From: Marinibaculum pumilum
GTDB lineage: Bacteria; Pseudomonadota; Alphaproteobacteria; Ferrovibrionales; Ferrovibrionaceae
Assembly: GCF_042646425.1 (NCBI RefSeq)
Contig: NZ_JBHRTR010000023.1
Span: 1-64,000 of the forward strand
Reading direction: 5' to 3'
Length of the DNA: 64,000 nucleotides
Part shown: positions 43,155 through 51,676 of the stretch, piece by piece
Layout of the letters: each line of letters begins with the position of its first letter
Numbering within the stretch: the first letter of the stretch is position 1
The notes under the pieces: generated by a model
Told to the model about the DNA's origin: nothing
The model's input: the letters and a program-made list of their open reading frames with translations, nothing else
Databases searched by the model: none
Position numbers and translations under genes: made by a program

Positions 43155-45344
43155 ATGACCGGGAAGGAGGACGCCGGCGGTCCCGGCGGGAATGCACGTG
43201 CGGCTTCCGGCCGCCGGCTGCACCTGCCGCTCTACGTCAACATCTTCTCGATCTTCCTGGTCCTGGCGATGTTGATCGTCGGCGGTGTGACCTGGTTCAT
43301 GTACCGCTCCACCGCCGATGCCGCGCTGGAGACGGCGAACGACCTGATCGGCGAGGTCAGCGACAAGGTCGGCCAGCGCACCCGGCGCCTGTTCGGCACC
43401 GTCGAGGCGCTGACCGATGCCACCGTGCTGCTGCCCAGCCTCCAGGTGGCGCACGACCCCCGGCGGAACCCGATGCTGCCCTATCTGCGGCAGTTGCTGG
43501 ACAGTCATCCGACGATCTATTCCGCCCTGCTGGGCTATGCCGACGGGACCGCGCTGCAGGTGATCGCGGTCCGCGGGCCGGAGATGGACGGCCTCCTCGC
43601 CACGATGGAGGCGCCGATCGGCACCCGCTTCATCCAGCGGCTGGTCTATCTGCGCGACGATGGCAACCGCCAGCAGGACTGGTCGTTCCTGGATGCCGGG
43701 GGGCGGCAGCTTGGCGCGCGCGCAGACGACGGCCCTGCCTTCGATCCGCGCCCGCGGCCCTGGTTCGGGGCTGCATTTGCCGGTTCCGCCCGTTACGTTA
43801 CCGAGCCCTATACCTTCGCCAGCGTCGACACCCTGGGCATCACCATGTCGCGCCGTTTCGACGGGGAGAAGCCGGGCGTCTTCGGCCTCGATCTGACCCT
43901 GGACAGCCTGTCCGACTTCCTGGCGGAACAGACCGTGTCGCCGGAGGCGATCCTGGCGATCATCGATGCGGACGGTCATCTGCTGGCGCATGCGGAGCCG
44001 GACCTTGTCCTGCACGATCACGCCAGCCAGGAGTCGGATTCCGATCGCCGGGTGCATGTCTCCCACCTGCGGGACAGGGTGCTCGAACGCATGCACGAGG
44101 CCCTTCCGGATGGCGTCATGCGCCGCGATACGCACTTTCGCTTCGACGTCGATGGACGGGAATATCTCGGTACCGCCTCGCCGCTGGACACCACGCCGAC
44201 GGACGTGAACCTGCTGCTGGTGGCGGCCCCGGTGTCCGATTTCATCGGGCCGATCGAACGGATCCAGCGTGACGCGTTGATTGCCGGCGGTGTTGCCCTG
44301 CTGCTGGCACTGCCGATGATCTGGCTGATCTCCCGCCGCATCGCCGCACCGCTGACGGAGCTGGCGGCCGAGGCGTACCGGATCCGCCGGCTCGACCTGG
44401 CGCCGGGCAGGGATGTGCATTCGTTCATCCTGGAAATCGACCGACTGGCGCGCTCGATATCGACGATGAAGGGGGCGCTGGGCGTCTTCGTGCGCTACGT
44501 GCCGCGCGGCCTGCTGGAAGAGATCATGGCAAGCGCCGCGGGGGCCGAACTGGGCGGCGAACGTCGACCGGTGACGATCATGTTTTCCGACATCACCGGC
44601 TTCACCGCGCAGTCGGAAACGATTGAGCCAGAAGAGCTTATGGCGCGGACTTCACTCTATTTCGAGGAAATGACCCGCGCCATATCCGACCATGGCGGGG
44701 TGATCGACAAGTTCATAGGCGATGCGGTGATGGCGCTGTGGAACGCGCCCCGGCCGCAGCCGGACCATGTCGCCACCGCCTGCCGCGGCGTGCTCGCCGC
44801 CCGCGACCGGCTGGAGCGGTTCAATGCCGACCTGGCCGCGCGCGGCCTGCCGCCGATGCCGACCCGCTTCGGCCTTCACAGCGGCGAATGCGTCGTCGGC
44901 AATGTCGGCTCCTCGGACCGGATGAACTACACCGCCATCGGCGCCAACGTGAATCTCGCCGCGCGGCTGGAAGGGCTGGCGGGGCGCTACGGCGCCGGCA
45001 TCCTGGTTTCCGCCACGGTGCGCGACGCGGTCCTGGCCCATTTCCTCTTCCGCAAGGTGGCGCATGTTCAGCCGAAAGGTGTCGCGGCGCCGCTGCCGGT
45101 CTACGAACTGCTGGCGGAACGGGGCGAGGCGATAGCCGAACCGCTGGCCGCATCGCTGGCACTGTGGGAGGAGGCGATGGCGCTGCAGGATGCCGGCGAC
45201 TACGAAGGCGCGGCGAGGCTGTTCGCCCGGCGGCTGGAAACTGCGCCGCACGATGCCGTTGCGGCCCGGGCCCTGGAGCGGAACCGCCGCCTGGCTGCGA
45301 GCGGCGCCGGTTGGGACGGCATCGACCGGTTCGACGAGAAATAG
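43155..45344 (+). CDS. Membrane-bound class III adenylate cyclase with Cache sensor
   Basis: The 729-residue product has a transmembrane helix (about 28-50), a periplasmic Cache-type sensor (about 55-370), a second helix (about 372-392), a HAMP-like linker, and a class III cyclase domain (about 470-640). Both metal aspartates are present (FSDITGFTAQSE and DKFIGDAVMALW). The adenine-binding Lys (DKFIGD) and a Thr in YTAIGANVNLAARLE fit class IIIb adenylate cyclases. Residues after about 650 form a helical tail. It should make cAMP in response to an external signal. It is the last of the group before the glyoxalase gene. Confidence 0.93.
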   Translation: MTGKEDAGGPGGNARAASGRRLHLPLYVNIFSIFLVLAMLIVGGVTWFMYRSTADAALETANDLIGEVSDKVGQRTRRLFGTVEALTDATVLLPSLQVAHDPRRNPMLPYLRQLLDSHPTIYSALLGYADGTALQVIAVRGPEMDGLLATMEAPIGTRFIQRLVYLRDDGNRQQDWSFLDAGGRQLGARADDGPAFDPRPRPWFGAAFAGSARYVTEPYTFASVDTLGITMSRRFDGEKPGVFGLDLTLDSLSDFLAEQTVSPEAILAIIDADGHLLAHAEPDLVLHDHASQESDSDRRVHVSHLRDRVLERMHEALPDGVMRRDTHFRFDVDGREYLGTASPLDTTPTDVNLLLVAAPVSDFIGPIERIQRDALIAGGVALLLALPMIWLISRRIAAPLTELAAEAYRIRRLDLAPGRDVHSFILEIDRLARSISTMKGALGVFVRYVPRGLLEEIMASAAGAELGGERRPVTIMFSDITGFTAQSETIEPEELMARTSLYFEEMTRAISDHGGVIDKFIGDAVMALWNAPRPQPDHVATACRGVLAARDRLERFNADLAARGLPPMPTRFGLHSGECVVGNVGSSDRMNYTAIGANVNLAARLEGLAGRYGAGILVSATVRDAVLAHFLFRKVAHVQPKGVAAPLPVYELLAERGEAIAEPLAASLALWEEAMALQDAGDYEGAARLFARRLETAPHDAVAARALERNRRLAASGAGWDGIDRFDEK

Positions 45345-45447
45345 CCGCGCCGGCAGACCTGTAGACAAGGACGGCGCCCCCGAACAGGATGCCGCCATGC
45401 AGCCTGCCGGCGGGTCGGCTGTCACATCGGATCGAAGGAGAGAAGTC

Positions 45448-45894
45448 ATGAGCGAGGCAGCAACCGCGCCGGCAACCGGCGGATCTGTTCTGGGCGCGGC
45501 CGCTCCGACCCGGCTGCTGCACACGATGATCCGGGTGCGCGACCTCGACGCCTCGCTGGACTTCTATACCCGGATCCTGGGCATGCGCCTGCTGCGCCGG
45601 GCGGATTTCGAGGGCGGCCGGTTCAGCCTGGCCTTCGTCGGCTATGGCGAGGAGGAGAACGAGGCGGTCATCGAGCTGACCCACAACTGGGACCAGGAAG
45701 AGGATTACGACCTGGGCACGGGCTTCGGCCATCTGGCGCTGGCGGCGGAGGATGTCTATGCCACCTGCGCGGCGATGGAGAAGGCGGGGGTGAAGATCCC
45801 GCGTCCTGCCGGGCCGCTGAAAGGGGGGACAAGGGTCATTGCCTTCATCGAGGATCCGGACGGCTACCGCATCGAACTGATCCAGCGCGACTGA
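45448..45894 (+). CDS. gloA: Lactoylglutathione lyase (glyoxalase I)
   Basis: Glyoxalase I converts the methylglyoxal-glutathione adduct to lactoylglutathione. The 148-residue product has the metal-binding glyoxalase fold: the His in LLHTMIRVRDLDASLDFYTRILGMRLLRR, the Glu in EAVIELTHNW, the His in GFGHLALAAEDV and the Glu in DPDGYRIELIQR, i.e. all four expected ligands. MRL-RR and RFSLAFVGYG are family-specific. The ATG at 45448 follows GAAGGAGAG; the open frame upstream overlaps the cyclase C-terminus. Confidence 0.93.
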   Translation: MSEAATAPATGGSVLGAAAPTRLLHTMIRVRDLDASLDFYTRILGMRLLRRADFEGGRFSLAFVGYGEEENEAVIELTHNWDQEEDYDLGTGFGHLALAAEDVYATCAAMEKAGVKIPRPAGPLKGGTRVIAFIEDPDGYRIELIQRD

Positions 45895-45902
45895 GCCGGG
45901 GC

Positions 45903-47618
45903 ATGGCCATGAATGAGGGGGCGGCGCCGAACCTGCAGCCGCGGACCGGCGGCCATATCCTGGTCGACCAGCTGCTTCTGCACGGCGTGGAGATGGCGTT
46001 CTGCGTCCCCGGGGAAAGCTATCTGGAGGTGCTGGACGGGCTGCACGATGCCGCGGACCGCATCACCCTGGTCAATGCCCGGCACGAGGCCGGCGCCGCC
46101 AACATGGCGGAGGCCTATGGCAAGCTGACGGGGAAGCCGGGGATCTGCATGGTCACCCGCGGCCCCGGCGCCTGCCATGCCGCGATCGGCGTGCATACCG
46201 CGGCGCAGGATTCCACGCCGATGATCATGCTGGTCGGCCAGGTCGGCCGCGACATGCTCGACCGCGAGGCGTTCCAGGAGATCGACTACCGGCAGATGTT
46301 CGGCCATGTCGCCAAATGGGCGGCGCAGATCGACCGCACCGACAGGATCCCCGAATACATCGCCCGCGCCTTCCACACCGCCACCTCCGGCCGGCCGGGG
46401 CCGGTCGTGCTGGCGCTGCCGGAAGACATGCTGACCGAGATCGCGGCGGTGCCCGATGCCGCCCCCTATGTCACGGTCGCGGCGGCGCCCCCTGCGGAGG
46501 CGCTGGAGCCTGTGCGCGCCCTGCTGCAGGCGGCGGAGCGGCCGATGCTGCTGGTCGGCGGTGCCGGCTGGAGCGACGAGGCCTGCGCGCAGATCCGCCG
46601 CTTCGCAGAGGCGAACGGCCTGCCGGCGGCCTGCTCGTTCCGCCGCCAGGACGTGTTCGACAACCGCTCCGACTGCTTCGCCGGGGATCTCGGCACCTCC
46701 GGCCCGCCGGCCCTGATCCGGCGCATGAAGGAGGCCGACCTGCTGCTGGTGGTCGGCGCCCGGCTGGGGGAGATGACGACCCAGGGCTATACCGTGCTGG
46801 ATCCACCGGCACCGCGGCAGAAGCTGATCCATGTCCATGCCAGCGCGGAGGAGCCGGGCCGGGTCTTTGCGCCGGCTGTGGCGATCGCCAGCGCGCCCGC
46901 CGCCTTCGCCGCCGCGGTTGCCGATTGCGCCTGGGTGGAGCCGTCGCGCTGGCGCGCCTGGCGGGAGGCGGCGCGCGCCGATTTCCTGGAGGCGATCGCC
47001 CCGCCGGCCTATGATGGCGAGCTGGATGCCGGCCGGATCATGGCCGACCTGCGGGAGGTTCTGCCGGCCGATGCGGTGGTCTGCCTGGATGCCGGCAACC
47101 ATACCGGCTGGCCGCAGCGCTTCCTGCTTTACGGGCGCCCCGGCCGGCAGCTCGGGCCGACCAGCGGCGCCATGGGCTATGCGGTGCCGGCGGCGGTCGC
47201 CGCCGCCCTGGCGGCGCCGGAGCGCCTGGTGGTCTGCGGCGTCGGCGATGGCGGCTTCATGATGACCGGGCTGGAAATCGCCACCGCCCTGCAGCATGGC
47301 GGCCGGCCCATCGTCCTGCTGTTCAACAACGGCATGTACGGCACCATCCGCATGCACCAGGAGCGCGAGCATCCGACCCGGATCGTCGGCACCGACCTGG
47401 CCAATCCCGACTTTGCCGCGCTGGCGCAGGCCATGGGGGCGCATGCCGAGACGGTCACCCGGACGGCGGATTTCCTGCCGGCCTTCGAGCGGGCACGGGC
47501 CTCGGGGCGGGCGGCCCTCATCGAACTGGCGATGGACCCGGAGCGGGTCTCCACCCGGCTCTCGCTCTCCGGCGTACGGGAGAAGGCGCTGGCGGCAAAG
47601 GCCGGCGGCCTGCCCTGA
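45903..47618 (+). CDS. Thiamine-diphosphate enzyme, acetolactate-synthase-like
   Basis: The 571-residue product is a ThDP-dependent enzyme of the acetolactate synthase superfamily. The three domains are visible: the N-terminal one with the catalytic Glu in NARHEAGAANMAEAYG, the central FAD/regulatory-like domain, and the C-terminal ThDP site GDGGFMMTGLEIATALQH with NNGMYG closing the GDG-x-NN motif. It lacks a partner small subunit and is not near branched-chain amino-acid genes, so it is probably a catabolic lyase or synthase of unknown substrate. It starts 8 bases after gloA, suggesting cotranscription and possibly an aldehyde-type substrate. Confidence 0.9.
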   Translation: MAMNEGAAPNLQPRTGGHILVDQLLLHGVEMAFCVPGESYLEVLDGLHDAADRITLVNARHEAGAANMAEAYGKLTGKPGICMVTRGPGACHAAIGVHTAAQDSTPMIMLVGQVGRDMLDREAFQEIDYRQMFGHVAKWAAQIDRTDRIPEYIARAFHTATSGRPGPVVLALPEDMLTEIAAVPDAAPYVTVAAAPPAEALEPVRALLQAAERPMLLVGGAGWSDEACAQIRRFAEANGLPAACSFRRQDVFDNRSDCFAGDLGTSGPPALIRRMKEADLLLVVGARLGEMTTQGYTVLDPPAPRQKLIHVHASAEEPGRVFAPAVAIASAPAAFAAAVADCAWVEPSRWRAWREAARADFLEAIAPPAYDGELDAGRIMADLREVLPADAVVCLDAGNHTGWPQRFLLYGRPGRQLGPTSGAMGYAVPAAVAAALAAPERLVVCGVGDGGFMMTGLEIATALQHGGRPIVLLFNNGMYGTIRMHQEREHPTRIVGTDLANPDFAALAQAMGAHAETVTRTADFLPAFERARASGRAALIELAMDPERVSTRLSLSGVREKALAAKAGGLP

Positions 47619-47621
47619 CGG

Positions 47622-47654
47622 GCGGCCTGACAGCCAGGCGGTCAGACAGGCCGC
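47622..47654. terminator. Hairpin at convergent gene ends
   Basis: Arms GCGGCCTG and CAGGCCGC (8 bp) pair around a 17-base centre. It spans the ends of the ThDP-enzyme gene and the opposing hydratase gene. No T-run, so termination is tentative. Confidence 0.3.
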
Positions 47655-48427
47655 TTGGCCGTCACCGTCAGGTCGAGTGCCATGACGCCGGGAAACTCTG
47701 CACGCGCCGACTGGCCGGCCTTCACCCGATGCACGCCGTTGGTCTGCCCGGTCAGGACGATGTCGCCCGCCTTCAGGCCGATGCCGCGGCCGGCCAGCAG
47801 GTTGGCGAGGAAGGCCAGCGCCGCCAGCGGCCCGCCGGGCACCGCCGCCGCGCTGCCTTCGCCGACGGTGGCGCCGTCCACCGTCATGCGGCTGAGCATG
47901 TCGGCGGGGGCCTTGTCCTGCCAGCCCTGGATCGCCGGGCCGACGATGGCGCCGCCATTGTTGCCCAGGTCGGCCACGGTGGGGCAGGGGCCGGCATCGC
48001 CGTTGCCGGCCACGACGCTGGAAGCGATTTCCACCCCGGCATGCAGCGAGGCGACGGCATCGGCAAGGCTGTCGGGGCTGAACGGCGCCGCGGACGGGTC
48101 GAGCGGCCGCGCCAGGCGCAGGACGAACTCGCATTCCAGGGCCGCGAAGCCCGGATAGACCGGCACCTGCAGGCCGCCCTCGGCGCCGGCCTCCTGCACC
48201 GAATCCGCGAAGATCGGCCCGGCCAGCCTGTCTGCGCCCAGTGCGTCGCGAAGCGGCGGCAGGATCATCGCCACCTTCCAGCCGGCCACCGCGCGTCCGC
48301 TGACCGCGACCGTCCGGTCCTGGATCGCATAGGCGGCGGCGAGATCGGCCGGCGCCTCCCCCGGAAAGGATGCCAGTTCCGTTGCCTTGCGCCGGGCTTC
48401 TGCCAGGGCCTTCGCCACCTGATCCAC
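47642..48427 (-). CDS. 2-keto-4-pentenoate hydratase / fumarylacetoacetase-fold protein
   Basis: The 261-residue product belongs to the hydratase/decarboxylase family of aromatic meta-cleavage pathways. Family features: AYAIQDRTVAVSGRAVAGWKVAM, the metal-binding acidic residues in ALECEFVLRLARPLDP, and the C-terminal KAGDIVLTGQTNGVHRVKAGQSARAEFPG. Hydration of a 2-oxo-pent-4-enoate-like product is the usual reaction; no other meta-cleavage gene is nearby, so the substrate remains open. It is convergent with the ThDP-enzyme gene and downstream of, but separate from, the peptide transporter operon. Confidence 0.85.
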   Translation of the reverse strand: MDQVAKALAEARRKATELASFPGEAPADLAAAYAIQDRTVAVSGRAVAGWKVAMILPPLRDALGADRLAGPIFADSVQEAGAEGGLQVPVYPGFAALECEFVLRLARPLDPSAAPFSPDSLADAVASLHAGVEIASSVVAGNGDAGPCPTVADLGNNGGAIVGPAIQGWQDKAPADMLSRMTVDGATVGEGSAAAVPGGPLAALAFLANLLAGRGIGLKAGDIVLTGQTNGVHRVKAGQSARAEFPGVMALDLTVTAKRPV

Positions 48428-48462
48428 GCCTGTTCCTCCCTCGGCCGTCAGTCGATGCCGCG

Positions 48463-48486
48463 GCAGGCTAGCGGCAAACCGCCTGC
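48463..48486 (-). terminator. Possible terminator of the peptide transporter operon
   Basis: A stem of GCAGGC/GCCTGC encloses a smaller Gly-Cys-type GC pairing, 22 bases past the last gene of the importer operon. No T-run, so confidence is low. Confidence 0.3.
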
Positions 48487-48507
48487 GGGTCGCCCCCGAA
48501 TACGGCG

Positions 48508-49548
48508 CTACCGCCGGCCGGCGCTCAGCAGGCGTTCGGTCTCCGCCTGGAACTCGTCGAAATAGTCCAGGGCGGCGCGCCCCTCCAGGGCGGTGCGGTG
48601 GTGGAAGCAGCAGACCGAATGCCCGCCGCCGATCGGGTCCGGCGGCGGCATCTCGTTGCGGCAGCGGTCGTCGACGAAGGGGCAGCGGCCGGCCAGATAG
48701 CAGCCCTTCGGCAGGTCGATCGGGCTGGGAATCTCGCCCTTCAGGTCGACCTCCGACACCCGCTTCAGCTTCGGGTTCGGCAGCAGGACCGAGGAGAGCA
48801 GGCCGACGGAATAGGGATGCCGCGGATGACTGAACAGCTCCGCCGAGGCGCCCTGCTCGACGATCATGCCGAGATACATCACCGCCACCCGGTGGCTGAC
48901 ATAGCGCACCGTCGACAGGTCGTGGGAGATGAACAGATAGGCGGTGTCCAGCTCCTTCTGAAGGCGGATCAGAAGGTCGATGATCTCCGCCCGTGCCGTC
49001 GGATCCAGGGCGGAGGTGGGTTCGTCCATCACGATCAGCGCCGGGTCGGTGATCATCGCCCGGGCGATGCCGACCCGCTGCTGCTGGCCGGCGCTGAGTT
49101 CCGCCGGGAACTGGTCCAGGGTGCTGTCCCGCAGGCCCACCCGGGCGGCGACTTCGGCCACCTTGCGCTTCCGGTTCTCCCGCCCCATGCCCATGGAGCG
49201 CAGCGGCTCGGCGATCGTCTCGGCGACGCGAATGCGCGGATCCAGGCTCTCCGCCGGCTCCTGGAAGACCAGCTGCATCCGCCCACGCAAATCGCGGGAG
49301 CGGATGTTGCGGCGGCGGTCGACGGGGGTGCCCTCGAAACTGATATGGCCGGCGGTCTGCGGGATCAGGCCCAGGACGCAGCGGCCGACCGTGGTCTTGC
49401 CCGAACCCGATTCGCCCACCAGGGCCAGGGTCTCGCCACGCGCGACCTCAAGGTTCACGCCGTTGACCGCCCGCACCACGCTGCGGCTGCCGCCGATCGG
49501 GAAATGCTTCACCAGGCCTTCGACCTGCAGGACGGGGGTGGTGCTCAT
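48508..49548 (-). CDS. Peptide-type ABC importer ATPase 2 (canonical)
   Basis: The 346-residue product is a DppF/OppF-type ATPase. Walker A GESGSGKTT, Q-loop MQLVFQEPAESLDP, Walker B IVMDEPTSALDP and H-loop FISHDLSTV are all intact. The signature reads LSAGQQQRV, with A153 in place of the usual Gly (LSGGQ). The C-terminal extension carries four cysteines in the CYLAGRCPFVDDRCRNEMP...VCCFHH region, as in the DppF-type iron-sulfur or zinc-like motif. Its ATG overlaps the upstream ATPase gene by 4 bases. It is the last gene of the operon. Confidence 0.93.
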   Translation of the reverse strand: MSTTPVLQVEGLVKHFPIGGSRSVVRAVNGVNLEVARGETLALVGESGSGKTTVGRCVLGLIPQTAGHISFEGTPVDRRRNIRSRDLRGRMQLVFQEPAESLDPRIRVAETIAEPLRSMGMGRENRKRKVAEVAARVGLRDSTLDQFPAELSAGQQQRVGIARAMITDPALIVMDEPTSALDPTARAEIIDLLIRLQKELDTAYLFISHDLSTVRYVSHRVAVMYLGMIVEQGASAELFSHPRHPYSVGLLSSVLLPNPKLKRVSEVDLKGEIPSPIDLPKGCYLAGRCPFVDDRCRNEMPPPDPIGGGHSVCCFHHRTALEGRAALDYFDEFQAETERLLSAGRR

Positions 49549-50630
49549 TGCCCGGCCTCCCCCGCGTCGGAGGGGACACCGCCGGTTTCGCCGTCGTCGC
49601 GCAGCACCGGGAAGTGGCACCGCACCCGGTGGCCCGGTGCCAGTTCCCGCAGCTGTGGACGCACCCGGCTGCACTCCGCCTCCGCATGCACGCAGCGGGG
49701 GGCATATTCGCACCCCGTCGCGACATGGCTGGGGGCGTTGGAGGCGAGCGGCTTGTGCCATTTCTCCCGCAGCCGGGGATTGTGGGCGAAGGCCGCCAGC
49801 AGCATCACCGAATAGGGATGCATCGGGTTCTCGAAGAAGCTGAGGGTCGGCGCTTCCTCGACGATCTCCCCGGCATAGATCACCGCGACCCGGTCGCAGA
49901 AATGCGCCGTGATGCCGATGTCGCGGGTGATGAACATCATCGCCGCGCCCTGGTCGCGGACCAGCCGGCGCAGCAGTTCCAGCACCTGCGCCTGTACCGT
50001 CACGTCCAGGCCCGAAGTTGCATCGTCGGAGATCAGGAATTTCGGCGAGCAGACCAGCGCGATCGCCATCACCACCCGCTGCGCCATGCCGCCCGACAGT
50101 TCGTGCGGATAGGCCCTGAAGCGACGGGCCGGGTCGGGGATCTGCACCGCCTTCAGCATGTCCATCGCCATCTCGTCAGCCTCGGCGCGGCCGATCTTCA
50201 GATGCGCGCGGGCGACATTGGCAATCTGCCGGCCGACCGTGACCAGCGGGTCGAGCTCGCTGCGCGGGTTGGGGATCACCATGGCGATGTCGCGGCCGCG
50301 GATCGCGCGCAGCTCGTCTTCGCTGGCGGCGCGCATGTCGCGGCCATCGAACGTGACCGCGCCACCGTCGATGCGCCCCGGACGCACCAGCAGGCCCATG
50401 ATCGCGCGGGCCAGGCTGGTCTTGCCGGAGCCGGATTCCCCCACCAGGCCGACGATCTCGCCCGGGGCGATCTGCAGGTCCAGTTCATGCACCGCGCGCA
50501 CCGGCTTCGCCGCATAGACCGGGTAGCTGACCTTCAGTCCCTGCACCGACAGGATGGGCGGGCTCCCGCCTTCTGTCGTCCGGTTCTGGTCTGCCGCTGC
50601 GGCGGTGCTTTCGGGGCCGGCCATACTCAT
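49545..50630 (-). CDS. Peptide-type ABC importer ATPase 1 (degenerate catalytic motifs)
   Basis: The 361-residue product is a DppD/OppD-type ATPase. Walker A GESGSGKTS and the signature LSGGMAQRV are intact. The Q-loop glutamine is replaced by P120 (MVIPNPRSELDP), the Walker B region reads LISDDATSGLD with D203 in place of the catalytic Glu and Ala for Pro, and the H-loop His is R236 (FITRDIGI). It may bind ATP but is predicted to hydrolyse poorly at its own site. The partner keeps all catalytic residues but has an altered signature, so the pair is asymmetric. The C-terminus has the usual Cys-containing extension (CEYAPRCVHAEAEC). Confidence 0.93.
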   Translation of the reverse strand: MSMAGPESTAAAADQNRTTEGGSPPILSVQGLKVSYPVYAAKPVRAVHELDLQIAPGEIVGLVGESGSGKTSLARAIMGLLVRPGRIDGGAVTFDGRDMRAASEDELRAIRGRDIAMVIPNPRSELDPLVTVGRQIANVARAHLKIGRAEADEMAMDMLKAVQIPDPARRFRAYPHELSGGMAQRVVMAIALVCSPKFLISDDATSGLDVTVQAQVLELLRRLVRDQGAAMMFITRDIGITAHFCDRVAVIYAGEIVEEAPTLSFFENPMHPYSVMLLAAFAHNPRLREKWHKPLASNAPSHVATGCEYAPRCVHAEAECSRVRPQLRELAPGHRVRCHFPVLRDDGETGGVPSDAGEAGQ

Positions 50631-50665
50631 CTCGGTCGCTGCATCCTGTGACTCAATCCTGCTTC

Positions 50666-51676
50666 CTAGTCCCGGATCCGGGGGTCGATGGTGAAATAGA
50701 TCAGGTCGACCAGCAGGTAGATCACCAGCGACAGGATCGCGGAGAACAGCACGAAGCCCAGCACCGGGTTGATGTCGGCGTTGAGGACGCCCTGCACGGC
50801 GTACTGGCCGGCGCCGCCCCAGGAGAAGACGATCTCCACCAGCACCGCGCCGCCGATCAGGAAGCCGTAGAGCACGCTGACGATGGTGACGACCGAGGGC
50901 AGGGAGTTGCGGAACGCCTGCCGGATCACCTGGCCTTCGGGCAGGCCGCACATCTCCGCATAGCGGACGAAGTCGGATTCCAGCATCCGTTCCATGGTCG
51001 ACTGGGTCATCTTCAGGATCGGCCCGGCATTGATCACGCCCAGTGTGATCACCGGCAGCATCAGATGGCCCAGCGCCGACCAGAGCGCCGCCCAGTTGCC
51101 GTCCAGGATGCTGTCGATGATGACGAAGTTCGTCACCGGCGGCGGTGCCAGGACCGCGATCCCCATGCGGCCCAGCGGCGGCGGCGCCCAGTTCAGCAGG
51201 GTGTAGAAGAAGTAGATCAGCACCAGCCCCAGCCAGAAGTCGGGCAGGGCGCCGGCCAGCAGGCCGTAATAGTCGGAAAACTTTTTTACTACCGAGCGCT
51301 TGAAGTAGGCCGCGGCGACGCCGAGCGGGATGCCGATCAGCAGCGCCAGCAGCAGCGACAGGGTGATCAGCTCCAGGGTCGCGGGGAAGCGCTGCAGCAG
51401 GTCCTCCAGCACCGGCCGGGTGGTCTGCCAGGAGGTGCCGAGGTCGCCCTCGAACAGGCCGGTCAGGTAGATCCAGAACTGGTCCAGGATGGTGCCGTCC
51501 AGGCCGAGCTGGCTGCGCATGCTGGCCAGCTGTTCGTCGCTGGCGAAGGGGCCCAGCATCAGCACTGCGGGGTCGCCGGGGATCATCTTCACCAGCAGGA
51601 AGCTGACCAGGATGATGCCCAGCAGCTGCGGCAGGATGAAGATCAGGCGCTTGCCGATATAGCGGGCGATGCGCAT
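50666..51676 (-). CDS. Peptide-type ABC importer permease 1
   Basis: The 336-residue product is a DppB/OppB-type permease with about six membrane helices, starting RYIGKRLIFILPQLLGIILVSFLLVKMIPGDPA. The cytoplasmic EAA-like loop YAEMCGLPEGQVIRQAFRNSLPSV contacts the ATPases. Its ATG shares one base with the stop of the preceding permease gene (TGATG), so the two should be translated together. The operon order SBP-permease-permease-ATPase-ATPase is classical apart from the permease order. Confidence 0.93.
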   Translation of the reverse strand: MRIARYIGKRLIFILPQLLGIILVSFLLVKMIPGDPAVLMLGPFASDEQLASMRSQLGLDGTILDQFWIYLTGLFEGDLGTSWQTTRPVLEDLLQRFPATLELITLSLLLALLIGIPLGVAAAYFKRSVVKKFSDYYGLLAGALPDFWLGLVLIYFFYTLLNWAPPPLGRMGIAVLAPPPVTNFVIIDSILDGNWAALWSALGHLMLPVITLGVINAGPILKMTQSTMERMLESDFVRYAEMCGLPEGQVIRQAFRNSLPSVVTIVSVLYGFLIGGAVLVEIVFSWGGAGQYAVQGVLNADINPVLGFVLFSAILSLVIYLLVDLIYFTIDPRIRD

